DNA of 64,000 nucleotides from Aurantiacibacter luteus (GCF_001010945.1 NZ_LBHB01000002.1:186001-250000); one strand, 5' to 3'; counted from the first letter of the stretch, positions 44,924-53,883 are shown. The notes: generated by a model from the letters alone, not told the origin. Numbers and translations are program-made.

Positions 44924-45967
44924 ATGGCAGTTCAATCCAACGCTTTTTCCAAGGCCTCGACGCCTAACCGTGGTCGTATCGATTGGCTTGATGGCTGGCG
45001 TACGATCGCACTCCTATTCGTAATCGTCGAGCACTGGTATCTTCTCTACCATCCGGAACAGTCGCTGTACGGCAAGGCCGGCGTCTTTATCTTTTTTTCC
45101 ATTAGCGGCTACATCGTAACCCGTTTGCTCATTCGTGAGAAAAGTCGGCAAGGCACGGTAGACTTCAGAGCTTTTTACATTCGCAGGGCAGCGCGCATTC
45201 TGCCGCCCTTGCTAATGTATCTCGGGGGCTGCTTGATTGTGCTGGGATGGGATAATGATCTCGTTGCCAAGTTAGCTCGAGCGGCACTGTTTACGTGCAA
45301 CATCAAATTGGGCGCATCGGATTGCACGTGGATTGTAGGCCACACTTGGTCGCTCGGATTCGAGGAACAATTCTACCTGATACTCCCTTTCGCGTTCGCC
45401 TCTTTCGCTGCCAAACGAACGTGGTTGTTGCTGCTGCCGGCTCTGACGTTGGCCTTGCTGCCAGTTCTATTTCCTCTGCACTGGATCGGTATGGTTGGCT
45501 GGGTGCAGATCTATATGCTGTTAGGTGGCGGCGCTCTGTTGGCGTGGCACGAGGAGCGCCTCATACCCTTTCTCGAACGCATCCCTTGGTACGTTGCGCT
45601 TTCTTCCCTAGCACTCGGTATCGCAATGACTCGCGTTCCAGTCGGGATTGCACAGAAGCTGACTCTTCCCATCGTGCCCCTCACCATTCTGATAGGAGTG
45701 TTTGCTCTGCCAAGTGCTAGTGACAGGGCTCGTCGCTTTCTCGCTTGGAAACCCATGGCGACCTTGGGACTATATTCCTACACTTTGTACCTTTGGCAGC
45801 AACTGGTGCTCATGGACGGCATGTTCGTTCTTTGGTGGAGCCAGACGCTCGCCCTGCTTGCAGCGCTGGCGTTTTCTGCCTTCTCTTTTCGCTTTATCGA
45901 AACGCCGTTTCGCGATCTGGGTCGGCGGCTGAGCGGGCCCCGCGCCAGCGCCCAGCCCGCTACCTGA
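44924..45967 (+). CDS. acyltransferase-3 family membrane protein (OafA/YrhL type)
   Basis: 347 residues with about ten transmembrane helices. IDWLDGWRTIALLFVIVEHW carries the R..H pair of the family, FIFFSISGYIVTRLLIREKS and FRAFYIRRAARILPPLLMYL follow, and WSLGFEEQFYLILPFAF matches the conserved W-S-L-x-x-E-x-x-F-Y block. These proteins acylate surface polysaccharides. The DNA is visibly richer in A/T than its neighbours and rare codons are used, so it was probably acquired. It starts 19 bases after pyk. Confidence 0.88.
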   Translation: MAVQSNAFSKASTPNRGRIDWLDGWRTIALLFVIVEHWYLLYHPEQSLYGKAGVFIFFSISGYIVTRLLIREKSRQGTVDFRAFYIRRAARILPPLLMYLGGCLIVLGWDNDLVAKLARAALFTCNIKLGASDCTWIVGHTWSLGFEEQFYLILPFAFASFAAKRTWLLLLPALTLALLPVLFPLHWIGMVGWVQIYMLLGGGALLAWHEERLIPFLERIPWYVALSSLALGIAMTRVPVGIAQKLTLPIVPLTILIGVFALPSASDRARRFLAWKPMATLGLYSYTLYLWQQLVLMDGMFVLWWSQTLALLAALAFSAFSFRFIETPFRDLGRRLSGPRASAQPAT

Positions 45968-45983
45968 ATCAGCCTGACTTTTC

Positions 45984-46616
45984 TCACTGCGGCGATAGAT
46001 TATCAGCCGCATCGCCGACGGATAGATTGTGCAGCGGCTCCTGCGCCGACCAGCACGGCGCGAGAATCGCCAGGCTTCCCTCCACCCAGTTGGCGAGCGG
46101 CGTATTGACGTTGGATTCGAACACCATGTCGTGCCCGACATAGCTGTCGTAGTGCGAGCTGGCGCGGATGGCATAGCGCACGCCGTCCATCGACAGGATC
46201 ACCGACCCGTCCGGCCGCACCGGGATGCCGGGCACGTGGATGGCGGGCGGCTCGATCTGCGTTGCGGCCACCACCGCGTCGCGCGCGGCGGGGCAGCGGC
46301 GGGTGTCGGTCCAGCTGATTTCGGGAGGGGTTTCGCTGCCGTCCTCGGCGCGCCTGGGCACGGTGCGGCGGAACCAGAACTGCAACCGCCCCTCGCCGCG
46401 CAGCACGCCGATGGCGACGATCTCCGGCTCGCCCACCTGCGAGGGGCTGCGCGAGAATGTCATGAACGGCTCGAAATCCTGGATCGCGAGGTCCTGGGCG
46501 GCCGGATAGGGGGGCGCGAGCATGGCGGCGGCGATGGCGGTGAGGAGCATGGCCGCCGCTGTAGCGCGGATGGGTGAACCGCGCGAGAACGGCGGCGGCC
46601 CGAAGGCCTTTATCAC
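45984..46616 (-). CDS. exported hypothetical protein, start uncertain
   Basis: 210 residues from a GTG at 46616, or 188 from an ATG at 46550. Either way a signal sequence is present (ATAAAMLLTAIAAAMLAPPY). The mature part has two Cys (RRCPAARDA and APCWSAQE) that may form a disulfide. No family recognised. It begins 18 bases downstream of tRNA-Gly on the same strand. Confidence 0.6.
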   Translation of the reverse strand: MIKAFGPPPFSRGSPIRATAAAMLLTAIAAAMLAPPYPAAQDLAIQDFEPFMTFSRSPSQVGEPEIVAIGVLRGEGRLQFWFRRTVPRRAEDGSETPPEISWTDTRRCPAARDAVVAATQIEPPAIHVPGIPVRPDGSVILSMDGVRYAIRASSHYDSYVGHDMVFESNVNTPLANWVEGSLAILAPCWSAQEPLHNLSVGDAADNLSPQ

Positions 46617-46634
46617 GACTGACCGGCTGGAAAA

Positions 46635-46709
46635 TGGAGCGGGCGAGGCGATTCGAACGCCCGACCCTCACCTTGGCAAGGTGATGCTCTACCCCTGAGC
46701 TACGCCCGC
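46635..46709 (-). tRNA. tRNA-Gly(GCC)
   Basis: Minus-strand 75 bases with acceptor stem GCGGGCG / CGCCCGC, D-arm GTAGCTCAGGGGTAGAGC, anticodon stem TCACC/GGTGA with loop TTGCCAA (anticodon GCC), T-arm CGGGCGTTCGAATCGCCT and encoded CCA. Confidence 0.97.
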
Positions 46710-46861
46710 TCACTGGCGCTATCCGAACGGCTGTCCGGATGGGGAGCGGGGCGGTTAGCACCGGGTCCGGATGCCCGCAAGAGGGAATCTTGGCCCTTCA
46801 CAAATCCCCCCGGCACGCCACATTGACTGGCCAGACGTTACCACCGCAGCAGGAGCAGACA

Positions 46862-47788
46862 TTGGCAAGCATGGGCCTCAATCTCGACGAACAGAAGGCC
46901 GTCGAGCGTTTCCGCACCAATGTGGTGGAGCCGAGCCAGACCAAGCTCGTCATCCTCGATTTCTGGGCCGAATGGTGCGGGCCGTGCAAGGCGCTGGGCC
47001 CGGTGCTCGACAAGGTCGCCGCCGACTATGCCGACAAGGGCGTGGTGCTGGCCAAGATCGACGTAGACAAGGAACAGTTCATCGCCGCGCAGTTCCAGGT
47101 GCAGTCGATCCCCACGGTTTATGCCATGTTCCAGGGTCAGCCGGTGGCCGACCTCACGCCGATGCGCAGCGAATCGCAGCTGAAGCAGGCACTCGACCAG
47201 CTATTGTCGCAATTGCCGGTGCAGGCGGGCGCGGGAGGGACCACGGAGGGGCAGCAAGGGCCCGATCTGGATCAGCTGATCGGCATGGGCGAACAGATCC
47301 TGGCCGAGGGCGACGGGGCGCGTGCCGCCAACGTTTTCGCCCAGATCGCCGAGATGGCACCCGGCAACGCGCAGGTGCAGGCGGGCCTCGTGCGCGCGCT
47401 GCTCGCCGCGGGGCAGGCCGAGGAGGCGCAGGCCGCCATCGACGCGCTTTCGCCGGAGATGCAGGCCGATCCGCAGGTGGCGCAGGCCGCCGCCGCGCTC
47501 CAGCTCGCCGCGCCGCAGGTGGACGAAGGCGAGCTGCAGGCGCTGCGTGCCGCCGCCGCCGAGCGTCCCGCCGATACTCAGGCTCAAATCGCTTTTGCCG
47601 AGGCCGCCTTTGCTGCCGGCCAGCGCGACGAGGCCGCCGATACCCTGCTGCGCGCCATCGAGGGCGGCGGCGAGGAAGGCAATGCGGAGGCAAAGGCCAA
47701 GCTGCTGACCATCTTCGAGGCGGTCGGACTAGAAGACCCGTGGGTATCGGCCACCCGCCGCCGCCTCAGCCTGATCCTGTTCGGATGA
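46862..47788 (+). CDS. YbbN-like thioredoxin-TPR protein
   Basis: 308 residues from a TTG at 46862, which has AGGAG six bases upstream; the ATG nine bases later is too far from it. The N-terminal thioredoxin domain has WAEWCGPCKALGPVLDKVAA with an intact CGPC (residues 39-42), and the C-terminal part is TPR-like helices with many Ala/Glu. In E. coli YbbN/CnoX is a co-chaperone that protects proteins from oxidation and hands them to GroEL or DnaK. It overlaps the next gene by ATGA. Confidence 0.9.
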   Translation: MASMGLNLDEQKAVERFRTNVVEPSQTKLVILDFWAEWCGPCKALGPVLDKVAADYADKGVVLAKIDVDKEQFIAAQFQVQSIPTVYAMFQGQPVADLTPMRSESQLKQALDQLLSQLPVQAGAGGTTEGQQGPDLDQLIGMGEQILAEGDGARAANVFAQIAEMAPGNAQVQAGLVRALLAAGQAEEAQAAIDALSPEMQADPQVAQAAAALQLAAPQVDEGELQALRAAAAERPADTQAQIAFAEAAFAAGQRDEAADTLLRAIEGGGEEGNAEAKAKLLTIFEAVGLEDPWVSATRRRLSLILFG

Positions 47789-48399
47789 CGATCTCGCGCC
47801 TCTCGATCTTCCCGCTGACGGGCGCTCTGCTGTTTCCCGGCCTGCAACTGCCGCTGCACATTTTCGAGCCGCGCTACCGGGCGATGGTCGGCGATGCGCT
47901 GGCGCGAGAGCGGCTGATCGGCATGATCCAGCCGGTCGACCAGTCCGACGGCACGGAGCTTTATACCGTCGGCTGCGTGGGCAAGATCGAGGACGTGGAA
48001 ACCAGCGAGGACGGGCGCTACAACATCGTGCTCACCGGCCAGTCGCGCTTTCGCGTGCTGCGCGAACTGGAGGTCGCCACACCCTTCCGGCAGGTCGAGG
48101 CCGAGCTGTTCGACGAGCCGACGAGCGAATACCTGACCCTGGGCGAGCGCGCGGGCTTCGAGCACGAGGCGCGCAAGTTCGCCGACAGCCAGGGATATGC
48201 CATCGACTGGGATTCGGTCGCCCAGCTCGACGACGAGATGCTGATCAATGGCGTCAGCCAGATCGCCCCCTTCGACAGCGCCGCCAAGCAGGCGCTGCTC
48301 GAGGCACGCACCCTGCGCGAGCGATGCGACCTTCTGGTGAGCCTGCTGGAGTTCTTCGGCAAGAGCGATCCAGAGGAAGGGACGGTTACGCTTCAGTAG
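47785..48399 (+). CDS. LON substrate-binding-domain protein
   Basis: 204 residues. ISRLSIFPLTGALLFPGLQL, PLHIFEPRYRAMVGDAL and GCVGKIEDVETSEDGRYNIV match the Lon N-terminal (PUA-like) domain without ATPase or protease. Standalone proteins of this kind are of unclear function. The start overlaps the thioredoxin-TPR gene by four bases, a common pairing in alphaproteobacteria. Confidence 0.9.
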   Translation: MTISRLSIFPLTGALLFPGLQLPLHIFEPRYRAMVGDALARERLIGMIQPVDQSDGTELYTVGCVGKIEDVETSEDGRYNIVLTGQSRFRVLRELEVATPFRQVEAELFDEPTSEYLTLGERAGFEHEARKFADSQGYAIDWDSVAQLDDEMLINGVSQIAPFDSAAKQALLEARTLRERCDLLVSLLEFFGKSDPEEGTVTLQ

Positions 48400-48402
48400 T
48401 TT

Positions 48403-48602
48403 GTTTTTCGAAGCCGCCTCCGCGGCTTCGTCCTCGCTAGACGCACTCCGCTACGCTACGTGCCCGCTGCGGGCGGCCGTTCGGCCTTGCGGTCCTGCGG
48501 ATCGTTCTCAAAAGTCCTTGTCAGCCCGGACTTGTTCCGGGCCAAGGCTGCTTTTCCATTGGCGCGAAGCAAGCACCACCCCGGAACAGGTCCGGGGTGA
48601 CA
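48403..48602. repeat. two intergenic palindromic repeats
   Basis: 48403-48480 is the second copy of the element at 8797: T run, hairpin CGAAGCCGC-CTC-GCGGCTTCG region (48409-48430), the identical CTCGCTAGACGCAC (48433-48446), then CGCTGCGGGCGG with an extra ~15 bases inserted. 48521-48602 is a different element: GTCAGCCCGGACTTGTTCCG and, after ~40 bases, CCCGGAACAGGTCCGGGGTG form a long inverted repeat. No gene is seen in this 210-base gap. Confidence 0.7.
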
Positions 48603-48609
48603 CCACATT

Positions 48610-49233
48610 TCAAACCCCGAACGAGTTTCTGAGTCCGTCGATGACGTATTGCGCGGCCAGCGCCGCCAGCAGCACGCCGAGCAGGCGGGTGATGACCGCT
48701 TCCACCCGCGCGCCGAACAGGCGCATCAGCGGGCTCGCGGCTATAAGCGCCAGCAGGGTGAGCACCATGACGGCGGCGAGCGCGCCCAGCACGACGAGCG
48801 TTTCCGGCGTCCCCTCGGCCTCGTTCTGCAGCAGCATGACCGCCGCGATGGCCCCGGGGCCGGCGAGCATGGGCATGGCCATGGGGAAGACCGAGACATC
48901 CTCCACCTCCGGGGTGGCGGCGACCTTTTCGGCGCGCTCCTCGCGGCGCTGGGTGCGCTTTTCGAACACCATGTCGAGCGCGATCAGGAACAGCATGATG
49001 CCGCCCGCGATGCGAAAGCTGTCGAGCTCGATGTGCAGGGCGCCGAGCAACTGCTGGCCGAACAGCGCGAAGATCAGCAGGATCACGCTGGCGATCAGGC
49101 AGGCGCGCACCGCCATGCTCGTGCGCTGGGCGGCGGTGGCACCCTTGGTCAGCCCGGCGTAGATCGGCGCGCAGCCGGGCGGGTCGATCACCACGAACAG
49201 GGTGATGAAGGCGGAAAGGAACAGCTCGATCAT
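48610..49233 (-). CDS. MarC-family integral membrane protein
   Basis: 207 residues, six transmembrane helices. LFLSAFITLFVVIDPPGCAP is the MarC opening and FPMAMPMLAGPGAIAAVMLL the second conserved block (PLAxPL-x-x-GPG type). The transported substrate is unknown; the old multiple-antibiotic-resistance name is not supported. It overlaps the upstream lipoprotein gene by ATGA. Confidence 0.9.
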   Translation of the reverse strand: MIELFLSAFITLFVVIDPPGCAPIYAGLTKGATAAQRTSMAVRACLIASVILLIFALFGQQLLGALHIELDSFRIAGGIMLFLIALDMVFEKRTQRREERAEKVAATPEVEDVSVFPMAMPMLAGPGAIAAVMLLQNEAEGTPETLVVLGALAAVMVLTLLALIAASPLMRLFGARVEAVITRLLGVLLAALAAQYVIDGLRNSFGV

Positions 49234-50018
49234 TGCGCTGCCGGGGCGGGCAGCCGCAGCCGCGTGGCTTCTTGCCACTCGCCTTCGCGCAGCCACTCGA
49301 CGATGACCTCGCGCGAGCGGTCGGCGGCGACCAGCCGGGTGTAGCGCAGCGTGCCGTCGGAGGAAACCTCGGAAACGCCCCTCACCCCCATCCCGAACGT
49401 CGTCTGCGGCGGCGGCGGAACGCTCTCGCCCGCGCGCGGGCAATCGGCGACGGAGCCCTGCAAGGCCGTCATCCCCGGCACCACGATGGCATCGTCGGGA
49501 ATGTCCTCGCGCGGCACCGGCGCGGGTTGCGGATCGTCGGGCGTGCCGGTGTCGTAGCTCCAGCGGTATTCGTTGTCCGGCTGCAATTCCCAGATCGTGA
49601 TGTAGGTGCCGACCACGCCGTTGGGCCGACGCGAGCGGCCCTCGGAGACGGCCAACCGCCCGTCGCAGCTCGACCACACACGGGTGGGGGCCCACAGGAT
49701 CGGCTCGGCCGGGTCGGGCAGAACTTGCAGCTGGCCCAGCACGCTCGACCAGCCGGAGGGATCATCGTCGTCGTCGAACAGCGCGCCGGGCGCGGCATAG
49801 GCGCGGAAGGCGGTCCAGTTGCCCTCCTCACGCGCCATGCGGGCAAAGGCGAAGTCGGCGGCGGCGACGCGGCCCGGATCGCCGACGCTGCCCTGCCGTT
49901 CGAGGAACGCACTCGCCGCACGCGCCTGCCGCGCCTGCTGCTGCGCCTGCGGACTGGCGCAGGCGGCCAGGGCCAGCGTGGCGAGGCCTAGCGGAAGGAA
50001 ACGCCGCACGCCGTTCAC
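49230..50018 (-). CDS. lipoprotein of unknown function
   Basis: 262 residues from a GTG at 50018, fixed by its GTGA overlap with the YggT-family gene. The signal (FLPLGLATLALAACAS) has a lipobox Cys. The mature part has repeated Trp-rich strands (RVWSSCDGRLAVSEGRSRRP; GTYITIWELQPDNEYRWSYD) and a Pro-rich segment. It is recognisable as a conserved hypothetical of sphingomonads but has no known function. Coupled to both neighbours by four-base overlaps. Confidence 0.75.
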   Translation of the reverse strand: MNGVRRFLPLGLATLALAACASPQAQQQARQARAASAFLERQGSVGDPGRVAAADFAFARMAREEGNWTAFRAYAAPGALFDDDDDPSGWSSVLGQLQVLPDPAEPILWAPTRVWSSCDGRLAVSEGRSRRPNGVVGTYITIWELQPDNEYRWSYDTGTPDDPQPAPVPREDIPDDAIVVPGMTALQGSVADCPRAGESVPPPPQTTFGMGVRGVSEVSSDGTLRYTRLVAADRSREVIVEWLREGEWQEATRLRLPAPAAQ

Positions 50019-50287
50019 AAGCTCGACAGGATGATGATCAGCGCGTTCAGCACCAGGATCAGCACCAGCGGCGAGAAGTCGATCGCGCCCGTGCGTGGCA
50101 GCAAGTTGCGGATCGGCCGCAGCAGCGGCTCGAGCAGCGCGTTGATCGAGTTGTAGACCTGCTGCAGGAAATCGTTGCGCGGGCTGACGACGTTGAAGGC
50201 GAACAGCAGGCCGATCACGAACTGGATGATCACGAGGAACACGATCGCCTGCACGATCATGCCGAGTATGGCGATAAGGGCGGTCAA
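50015..50287 (-). CDS. YggT-family membrane protein
   Basis: 90 residues, two transmembrane helices. FVIGLLFAFNVVSPRNDFLQ and LEPLLRPIRNLLPRTGAIDF, with the P-I-R-x-x-L-P-x-x-G-x-I-D-F-S-P core, are diagnostic. The family takes part in membrane or cell-division processes and osmotic stress, without a clear mechanism. Confidence 0.92.
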   Translation of the reverse strand: MTALIAILGMIVQAIVFLVIIQFVIGLLFAFNVVSPRNDFLQQVYNSINALLEPLLRPIRNLLPRTGAIDFSPLVLILVLNALIIILSSL

Positions 50288-50350
50288 CGACGATCTCCAA
50301 AGGTCCCGGCAGCTATCTAGGCGGCCAGCGCCTCCCGCTCAAGCCGCGTG

Positions 50351-51274
50351 TCAGCCGGCGTGGGCCCCAGCGCCGCCACCGGTGCTCACGAGCGTGCCGG
50401 CGCCCCGGCTGGTGAAGAATTCCAGCAGCATCGCGTGCGGCACCCGGCCGTCGAGCACAACCGCCGCCTCGCATCCCGCCTCGACCGCGTCGACGCAGGT
50501 CTGCAGCTTGGGGATCATGCCGCCGCTGATCGTGCCGTCCGCGCGCAGGGCGGCGATGTCGGCGGGGCTGAGGTCGGTCAGCAGGTTGCCGTCCTTGTCC
50601 AGCACGCCCGCCACGTCGGTCAGCAGGAACAGCCGCGCCGCGCCCAGCGCCGCGGCCAGGGCGCCCGCCATGGTGTCGGCGTTGATGTTGTAGGTGTGAC
50701 CCTCTCCGTCAGCGGCGATGGGGGCGATCACCGGGATCATGCCCGCTGCGCTCACCGTCTCGATCACGCTGGTGTCGACCGCCACCGGCTCGCCCACGAA
50801 GCCGAGGTCGACGACCTGCTCGATCTGGCTGTCGGGATCCTTGCGCGTGCGGGTGACCTTCTGCGCGCGCACGAGCCGCCCGTCCTTGCCGGAAATTCCG
50901 ATGGCATTGCCCCCGGCCCGGGCGATCCAGCCGACCAGTTCCTTGTTGATCGCTCCCGACAGCACCATCTCGGCGACCTCGGCGGTCTGCTTGTCGGTCA
51001 CGCGCAGGCCGTCGACGAAGGTGCTTTCGACCCCCATGTTCTTCAGCATCGCGCCGATCTGCGGCCCGCCGCCGTGGACCACCACGGGATTGATGCCGAC
51101 CGCCTTCAGCAGCACCACGTCCTCGGCAAAGTCCTGCGCCAGTTCCGGATCGCCCATGGCGTGGCCGCCGTATTTCACCACGAAGCTGCGCCCCGCGTAC
51201 CGCTGGAGATAGGGCAGCGCATCGATCAGCGTTTCCGCCTTGGCGAGCATTCGGGGATCGTCGGACCGGATCAT
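50351..51274 (-). CDS. argB: acetylglutamate kinase
   Basis: 307 residues, amino-acid kinase fold. [60 protein letters not shown] and [20 protein letters not shown] are complete, with the N-terminal helix found in arginine-inhibited forms. It phosphorylates N-acetylglutamate in arginine synthesis. Confidence 0.96.
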   Translation of the reverse strand: MIRSDDPRMLAKAETLIDALPYLQRYAGRSFVVKYGGHAMGDPELAQDFAEDVVLLKAVGINPVVVHGGGPQIGAMLKNMGVESTFVDGLRVTDKQTAEVAEMVLSGAINKELVGWIARAGGNAIGISGKDGRLVRAQKVTRTRKDPDSQIEQVVDLGFVGEPVAVDTSVIETVSAAGMIPVIAPIAADGEGHTYNINADTMAGALAAALGAARLFLLTDVAGVLDKDGNLLTDLSPADIAALRADGTISGGMIPKLQTCVDAVEAGCEAAVVLDGRVPHAMLLEFFTSRGAGTLVSTGGGAGAHAG

Positions 51275-51373
51275 GGTGCCATCGCATAAGGCGTGCGCGG
51301 CCCGCTTGCCAGCTTTTCCGCCCGCCGTGGCGCTCTGCGTGCAGTTCCAAGGACTTGGCCCAAGGCTTAACCC

Positions 51374-51402
51374 GATAGCAACTATTGATAGCGATAACTA
51401 TC
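51374..51402 (+). promoter_or_regulatory. tandem GATAG..CTAT palindromes before small DRR-rich genes
   Basis: GATAG-CAA-CTATT (51374-51386) is followed at once by GATAG-CGATAA-CTATC (51387-51402). Two adjacent copies of the same imperfect palindrome 27 bases before the small-protein gene suggest a regulator site; nothing similar was noticed elsewhere. Confidence 0.4.
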
Positions 51403-51428
51403 GTAAATGGGCCTTTACCTTGAGGCAT

Positions 51429-51605
51429 ATGATGGGGGTTTTCGACATGGCCGAAGGTAACGATCTGCACGAAAAAGACCACGGCGGGCGGCGCTTGGCC
51501 GACCGGCGCGTGGGACAGGCAAATATCGCCCACCCGGATCGGCGCGAGGGCGAGCGTCGCAATGGCGAAGATCGACGGACCACGCCGCGCCAATACGCCC
51601 GCTAA
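51429..51605 (+). CDS. small DRR-rich protein 1, 58 residues
   Basis: Starts MMGVFDMAEGNDLHEKDHGG and continues with RRLADRRVG and DRREGERRNGEDRRTTPRQ. GAGG lies five bases before the first ATG; an ATG three bases later is also possible. The protein is disordered and rich in D-R-R and G-E-R-R motifs shared with the next gene. No family recognised. Confidence 0.55.
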   Translation: MMGVFDMAEGNDLHEKDHGGRRLADRRVGQANIAHPDRREGERRNGEDRRTTPRQYAR

Positions 51606-51629
51606 GAGACGCACGAGGCTGAGACCGCG

Positions 51630-51809
51630 ATGACCGACGACGATCGATCCGCCGAGCGGGGGCACGGCGAGCGCCGCAAGGGCGAGCGCCGGCAGGCGCA
51701 GATGCCCTTCGAGGGGCCCGACCGGCGGCAGACCGGCGACCGGCGCAGCGGCACCGATCGCCGCGCCAACCCGCGGCTGCAGGTGCGTCGCGGCGAGGAC
51801 GACGCCTAG
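51630..51809 (+). CDS. small DRR-rich protein 2, 59 residues
   Basis: Starts MTDDDRSAERGHGERRKGER and continues RQAQMPFEGPDRRQTGDRRS, then GTDRRAN and an acidic end. It repeats the D-R-R / G-E-R-R pattern of the gene 24 bases upstream and is probably a paralogue in the same transcript. Mixed-charge, no hydrophobic core, likely disordered. The ribosome site is weak (GAGAC). Confidence 0.5.
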   Translation: MTDDDRSAERGHGERRKGERRQAQMPFEGPDRRQTGDRRSGTDRRANPRLQVRRGEDDA

Positions 51810-51858
51810 CTCTCTGCTCGCTGGCAATCGCCGCGCATCTGCGGCATCCTGGTGGGCA

Positions 51859-52635
51859 ATGAAGGGCAAGACCTACGAAAAGCTGATGGCTCCGCTGGAG
51901 CTCGAACTCGTGGCGATGGCGCGCTGGGCCAAGGCGACGGGGGAGCGCGTGTGCGTGCTGCTCGAGGGGCGCGACACCGCGGGCAAGGGCGGCACGATCA
52001 ACGCATTGTCCGCCCCGCTCAATCCGCGCCAGTGCCGCGTGGTGGCGCTCGCCAAGCCGACCGAGGCCGAACGCACGCAGTGGTATTTCCAGCGCTATGT
52101 CCAGCACCTGCCCGCCGCGGGCGAGATCGTGCTGTTCGACCGCAGCTGGTACAACCGCGCAGGAGTGGAGCGGGTGATGGGCTTTGCGTCCGAAAGCCAG
52201 GTCGCGGCCTTTTTCGAACAGGTGCCGGTATTCGAGAAAATGCTGGTGGACGACGGCATCCGCCTGTTCAAGTACTGGCTCAGCGCCGACCAGCAGCACC
52301 AGGAGGAACGCTTTGCCGAGCGGCTTTCCGATCCGCTGAAGCGCTGGAAGCTCTCGCCCATCGACGTTGCCAGCCGCACGAAGTTCGCCGAGTATACCGC
52401 GGCGCGGGAGGCCATGTTCGCCGCCACGCACACGCCCCACGCCCCGTGGACAGTGGTGGATTTCAACGACCAGAAGCACGGGCGCCTCACGCTGATCCGC
52501 GACCTGCTGGACCGCCTGCCCGATACCGCCGTGCCCGACGAACCGCTCGACTGGCCCGCGCTCGGCCACGCTCCGCTGGCAGAAGATTTCGGCGTGCTGC
52601 AACCGATCGCGCCGTTTCCTCTGCCCGACGTCTGA
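51859..52635 (+). CDS. ppk2: polyphosphate kinase 2 family protein
   Basis: 258 residues. Walker A EGRDTAGKGGTINAL (residues ~36-50) and the Walker B/lid block FDRSWYNRAGVERVMGF are diagnostic for PPK2; EQVPVFEKMLVDDGIRLFKY and KYWLSADQQHQEERF follow. It transfers phosphate between polyphosphate and nucleoside di- or monophosphates. Single-domain class I/III length. The subclass, and so ADP or GDP preference, cannot be fixed by eye. Confidence 0.92.
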   Translation: MKGKTYEKLMAPLELELVAMARWAKATGERVCVLLEGRDTAGKGGTINALSAPLNPRQCRVVALAKPTEAERTQWYFQRYVQHLPAAGEIVLFDRSWYNRAGVERVMGFASESQVAAFFEQVPVFEKMLVDDGIRLFKYWLSADQQHQEERFAERLSDPLKRWKLSPIDVASRTKFAEYTAAREAMFAATHTPHAPWTVVDFNDQKHGRLTLIRDLLDRLPDTAVPDEPLDWPALGHAPLAEDFGVLQPIAPFPLPDV

Positions 52636-52638
52636 CAC

Positions 52639-53202
52639 GTGCCGCGCAAACCTTATCGAAAGTCACCGCTGAAGCTCGTCTCCAGCCGTCCGGCGCCCCG
52701 TTTCGACGCGAAATGGCAGCGCCGGAAACGCCGCCATGCGGCTTGGCGAAGATGGCGTGCGCGTCTGGCGGTCGCGCTCATCGTCGCAGCGGCCCTGGCG
52801 ACGTACCTGTGGCCGCATCCCGGCGAGTGGAGCCCGATGGCCGCGCCTGCCACCATTTGCGCCATCGAGCGCTCCGCCGTCTGCGTCGTCGACGGCGACA
52901 CGCTGCGCATCGGCGAACGGCGCGTGCGTCTGACGGGATTCGACACACCGGAGATCGAGGGTGCCTGCCCGGCGGAGCGTGTGAAGGCGGTGGAGGCGAG
53001 GGAGGAACTGCTGCGCTGGCTCAATGCCGGCCCCTTCGAGCTGGACGGCGGTGCGGACCCGGAGCGCGACAAGTACGGCCGCGAACTGCGCGCGGCGCGG
53101 CGCGGCAGCGATCTGCTCGCCGACCACATGCTCGCTGCCGGGCTGGCACATGGCGGGGGCTGGGCCGATTGGGGCGAAATCGACTGGTGCGCGGGCACTT
53201 GA
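52639..53202 (+). CDS. membrane-anchored staphylococcal-nuclease-like (SNase) protein
   Basis: 187 residues from a GTG three bases after the ppk2 stop. A basic N-terminus (KWQRRKRRHAAWRRWRARLA) and one transmembrane helix (VALIVAAALATYLW) precede an SNase OB-fold: VVDGDTLRIGERRVRLTGFD, then TPEIEG and RDKYGRELR. The D-x-D-T, R and E-like catalytic positions of thermonucleases are largely conserved. It probably cuts nucleic acid at the periplasmic face. Confidence 0.85.
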   Translation: MPRKPYRKSPLKLVSSRPAPRFDAKWQRRKRRHAAWRRWRARLAVALIVAAALATYLWPHPGEWSPMAAPATICAIERSAVCVVDGDTLRIGERRVRLTGFDTPEIEGACPAERVKAVEAREELLRWLNAGPFELDGGADPERDKYGRELRAARRGSDLLADHMLAAGLAHGGGWADWGEIDWCAGT

Positions 53203-53251
53203 GGTGCTCCACGCGTTGACCTGTGCGGACGGGGCGACACGGAGACAAACG

Positions 53252-53392
53252 ATGGCCGAGAAGAAGGGAAAAGGCAGCGAGGCGGCGCAGCGGGCAAATG
53301 CCAAGGCCGCGAAGGAAGGCGAGAAGAATCCCCGCAAGTCCAGCGCCGCGCAGGCGGAACTGGGCAAGAAGGGCGGCAAGAAAAGCCACTGA
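53252..53392 (+). CDS. small Lys/Ala-rich protein, 46 residues
   Basis: Starts MAEKKGKGSEAAQRANAKAA and ends QAELGKKGGKKSH. GGAG sits eight bases before the ATG. Strongly basic, disordered or helical, similar in kind to small nucleic-acid-associated or stress proteins. No family recognised. Confidence 0.5.
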   Translation: MAEKKGKGSEAAQRANAKAAKEGEKNPRKSSAAQAELGKKGGKKSH

Positions 53393-53460
53393 TCAGCAGG
53401 GATTTGCCAAGGCGTGCGTCATCCGCCTAGTCTCCCTGACCGCGACAGGGAGGCTAGGCG

Positions 53461-53883
53461 ATGGACGACAGCGCAACCGGGCAGAACCGCGACCCCGGCC
53501 CCGCGCCCGGCAACACCACGGGCATCACGCTGAGCCGCGCCATGATCGTGGCGCTGTTGTTCGTCGCGAGCGTTGCCATCAGCGTGACGAGCCTGATCGG
53601 CGTGGTTCTGGCCTACGTCTGGCGCGGCGATGCGGGCACGCAGGACTGGGAGCGCACGCACTTCACCTATCTCATCCGCACGTTCTGGATCGGCCTGGCG
53701 GCAATGGGCCTGATCGTGCTGCTGCTTGTTGGCGGAGTGGCGAGCAATTCCTCCGGAATGCTACTGCTGGGCGCCCTGCCCGCCATCGCCATAGGCATCT
53801 GGGGGCTCGTCCGCTCGGTCGTCTCGCTGGTCAGGGCGAGCAACCGGCAGCCCATGCCCGATCCGCAGACCCTGTGGATCTGA
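53461..53883 (+). CDS. three-helix membrane protein (DUF4870-like)
   Basis: 140 residues. Three hydrophobic helices (IVALLFVASVAISVTSLIGV; FWIGLAAMGLIVLLLVGGVA; GALPAIAIGIWGLVRSVVSL) and a H-F-T-Y-L-I-R-T-F-W motif between the first two, as in DUF4870-like proteins. Function unknown. Confidence 0.7.
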   Translation: MDDSATGQNRDPGPAPGNTTGITLSRAMIVALLFVASVAISVTSLIGVVLAYVWRGDAGTQDWERTHFTYLIRTFWIGLAAMGLIVLLLVGGVASNSSGMLLLGALPAIAIGIWGLVRSVVSLVRASNRQPMPDPQTLWI

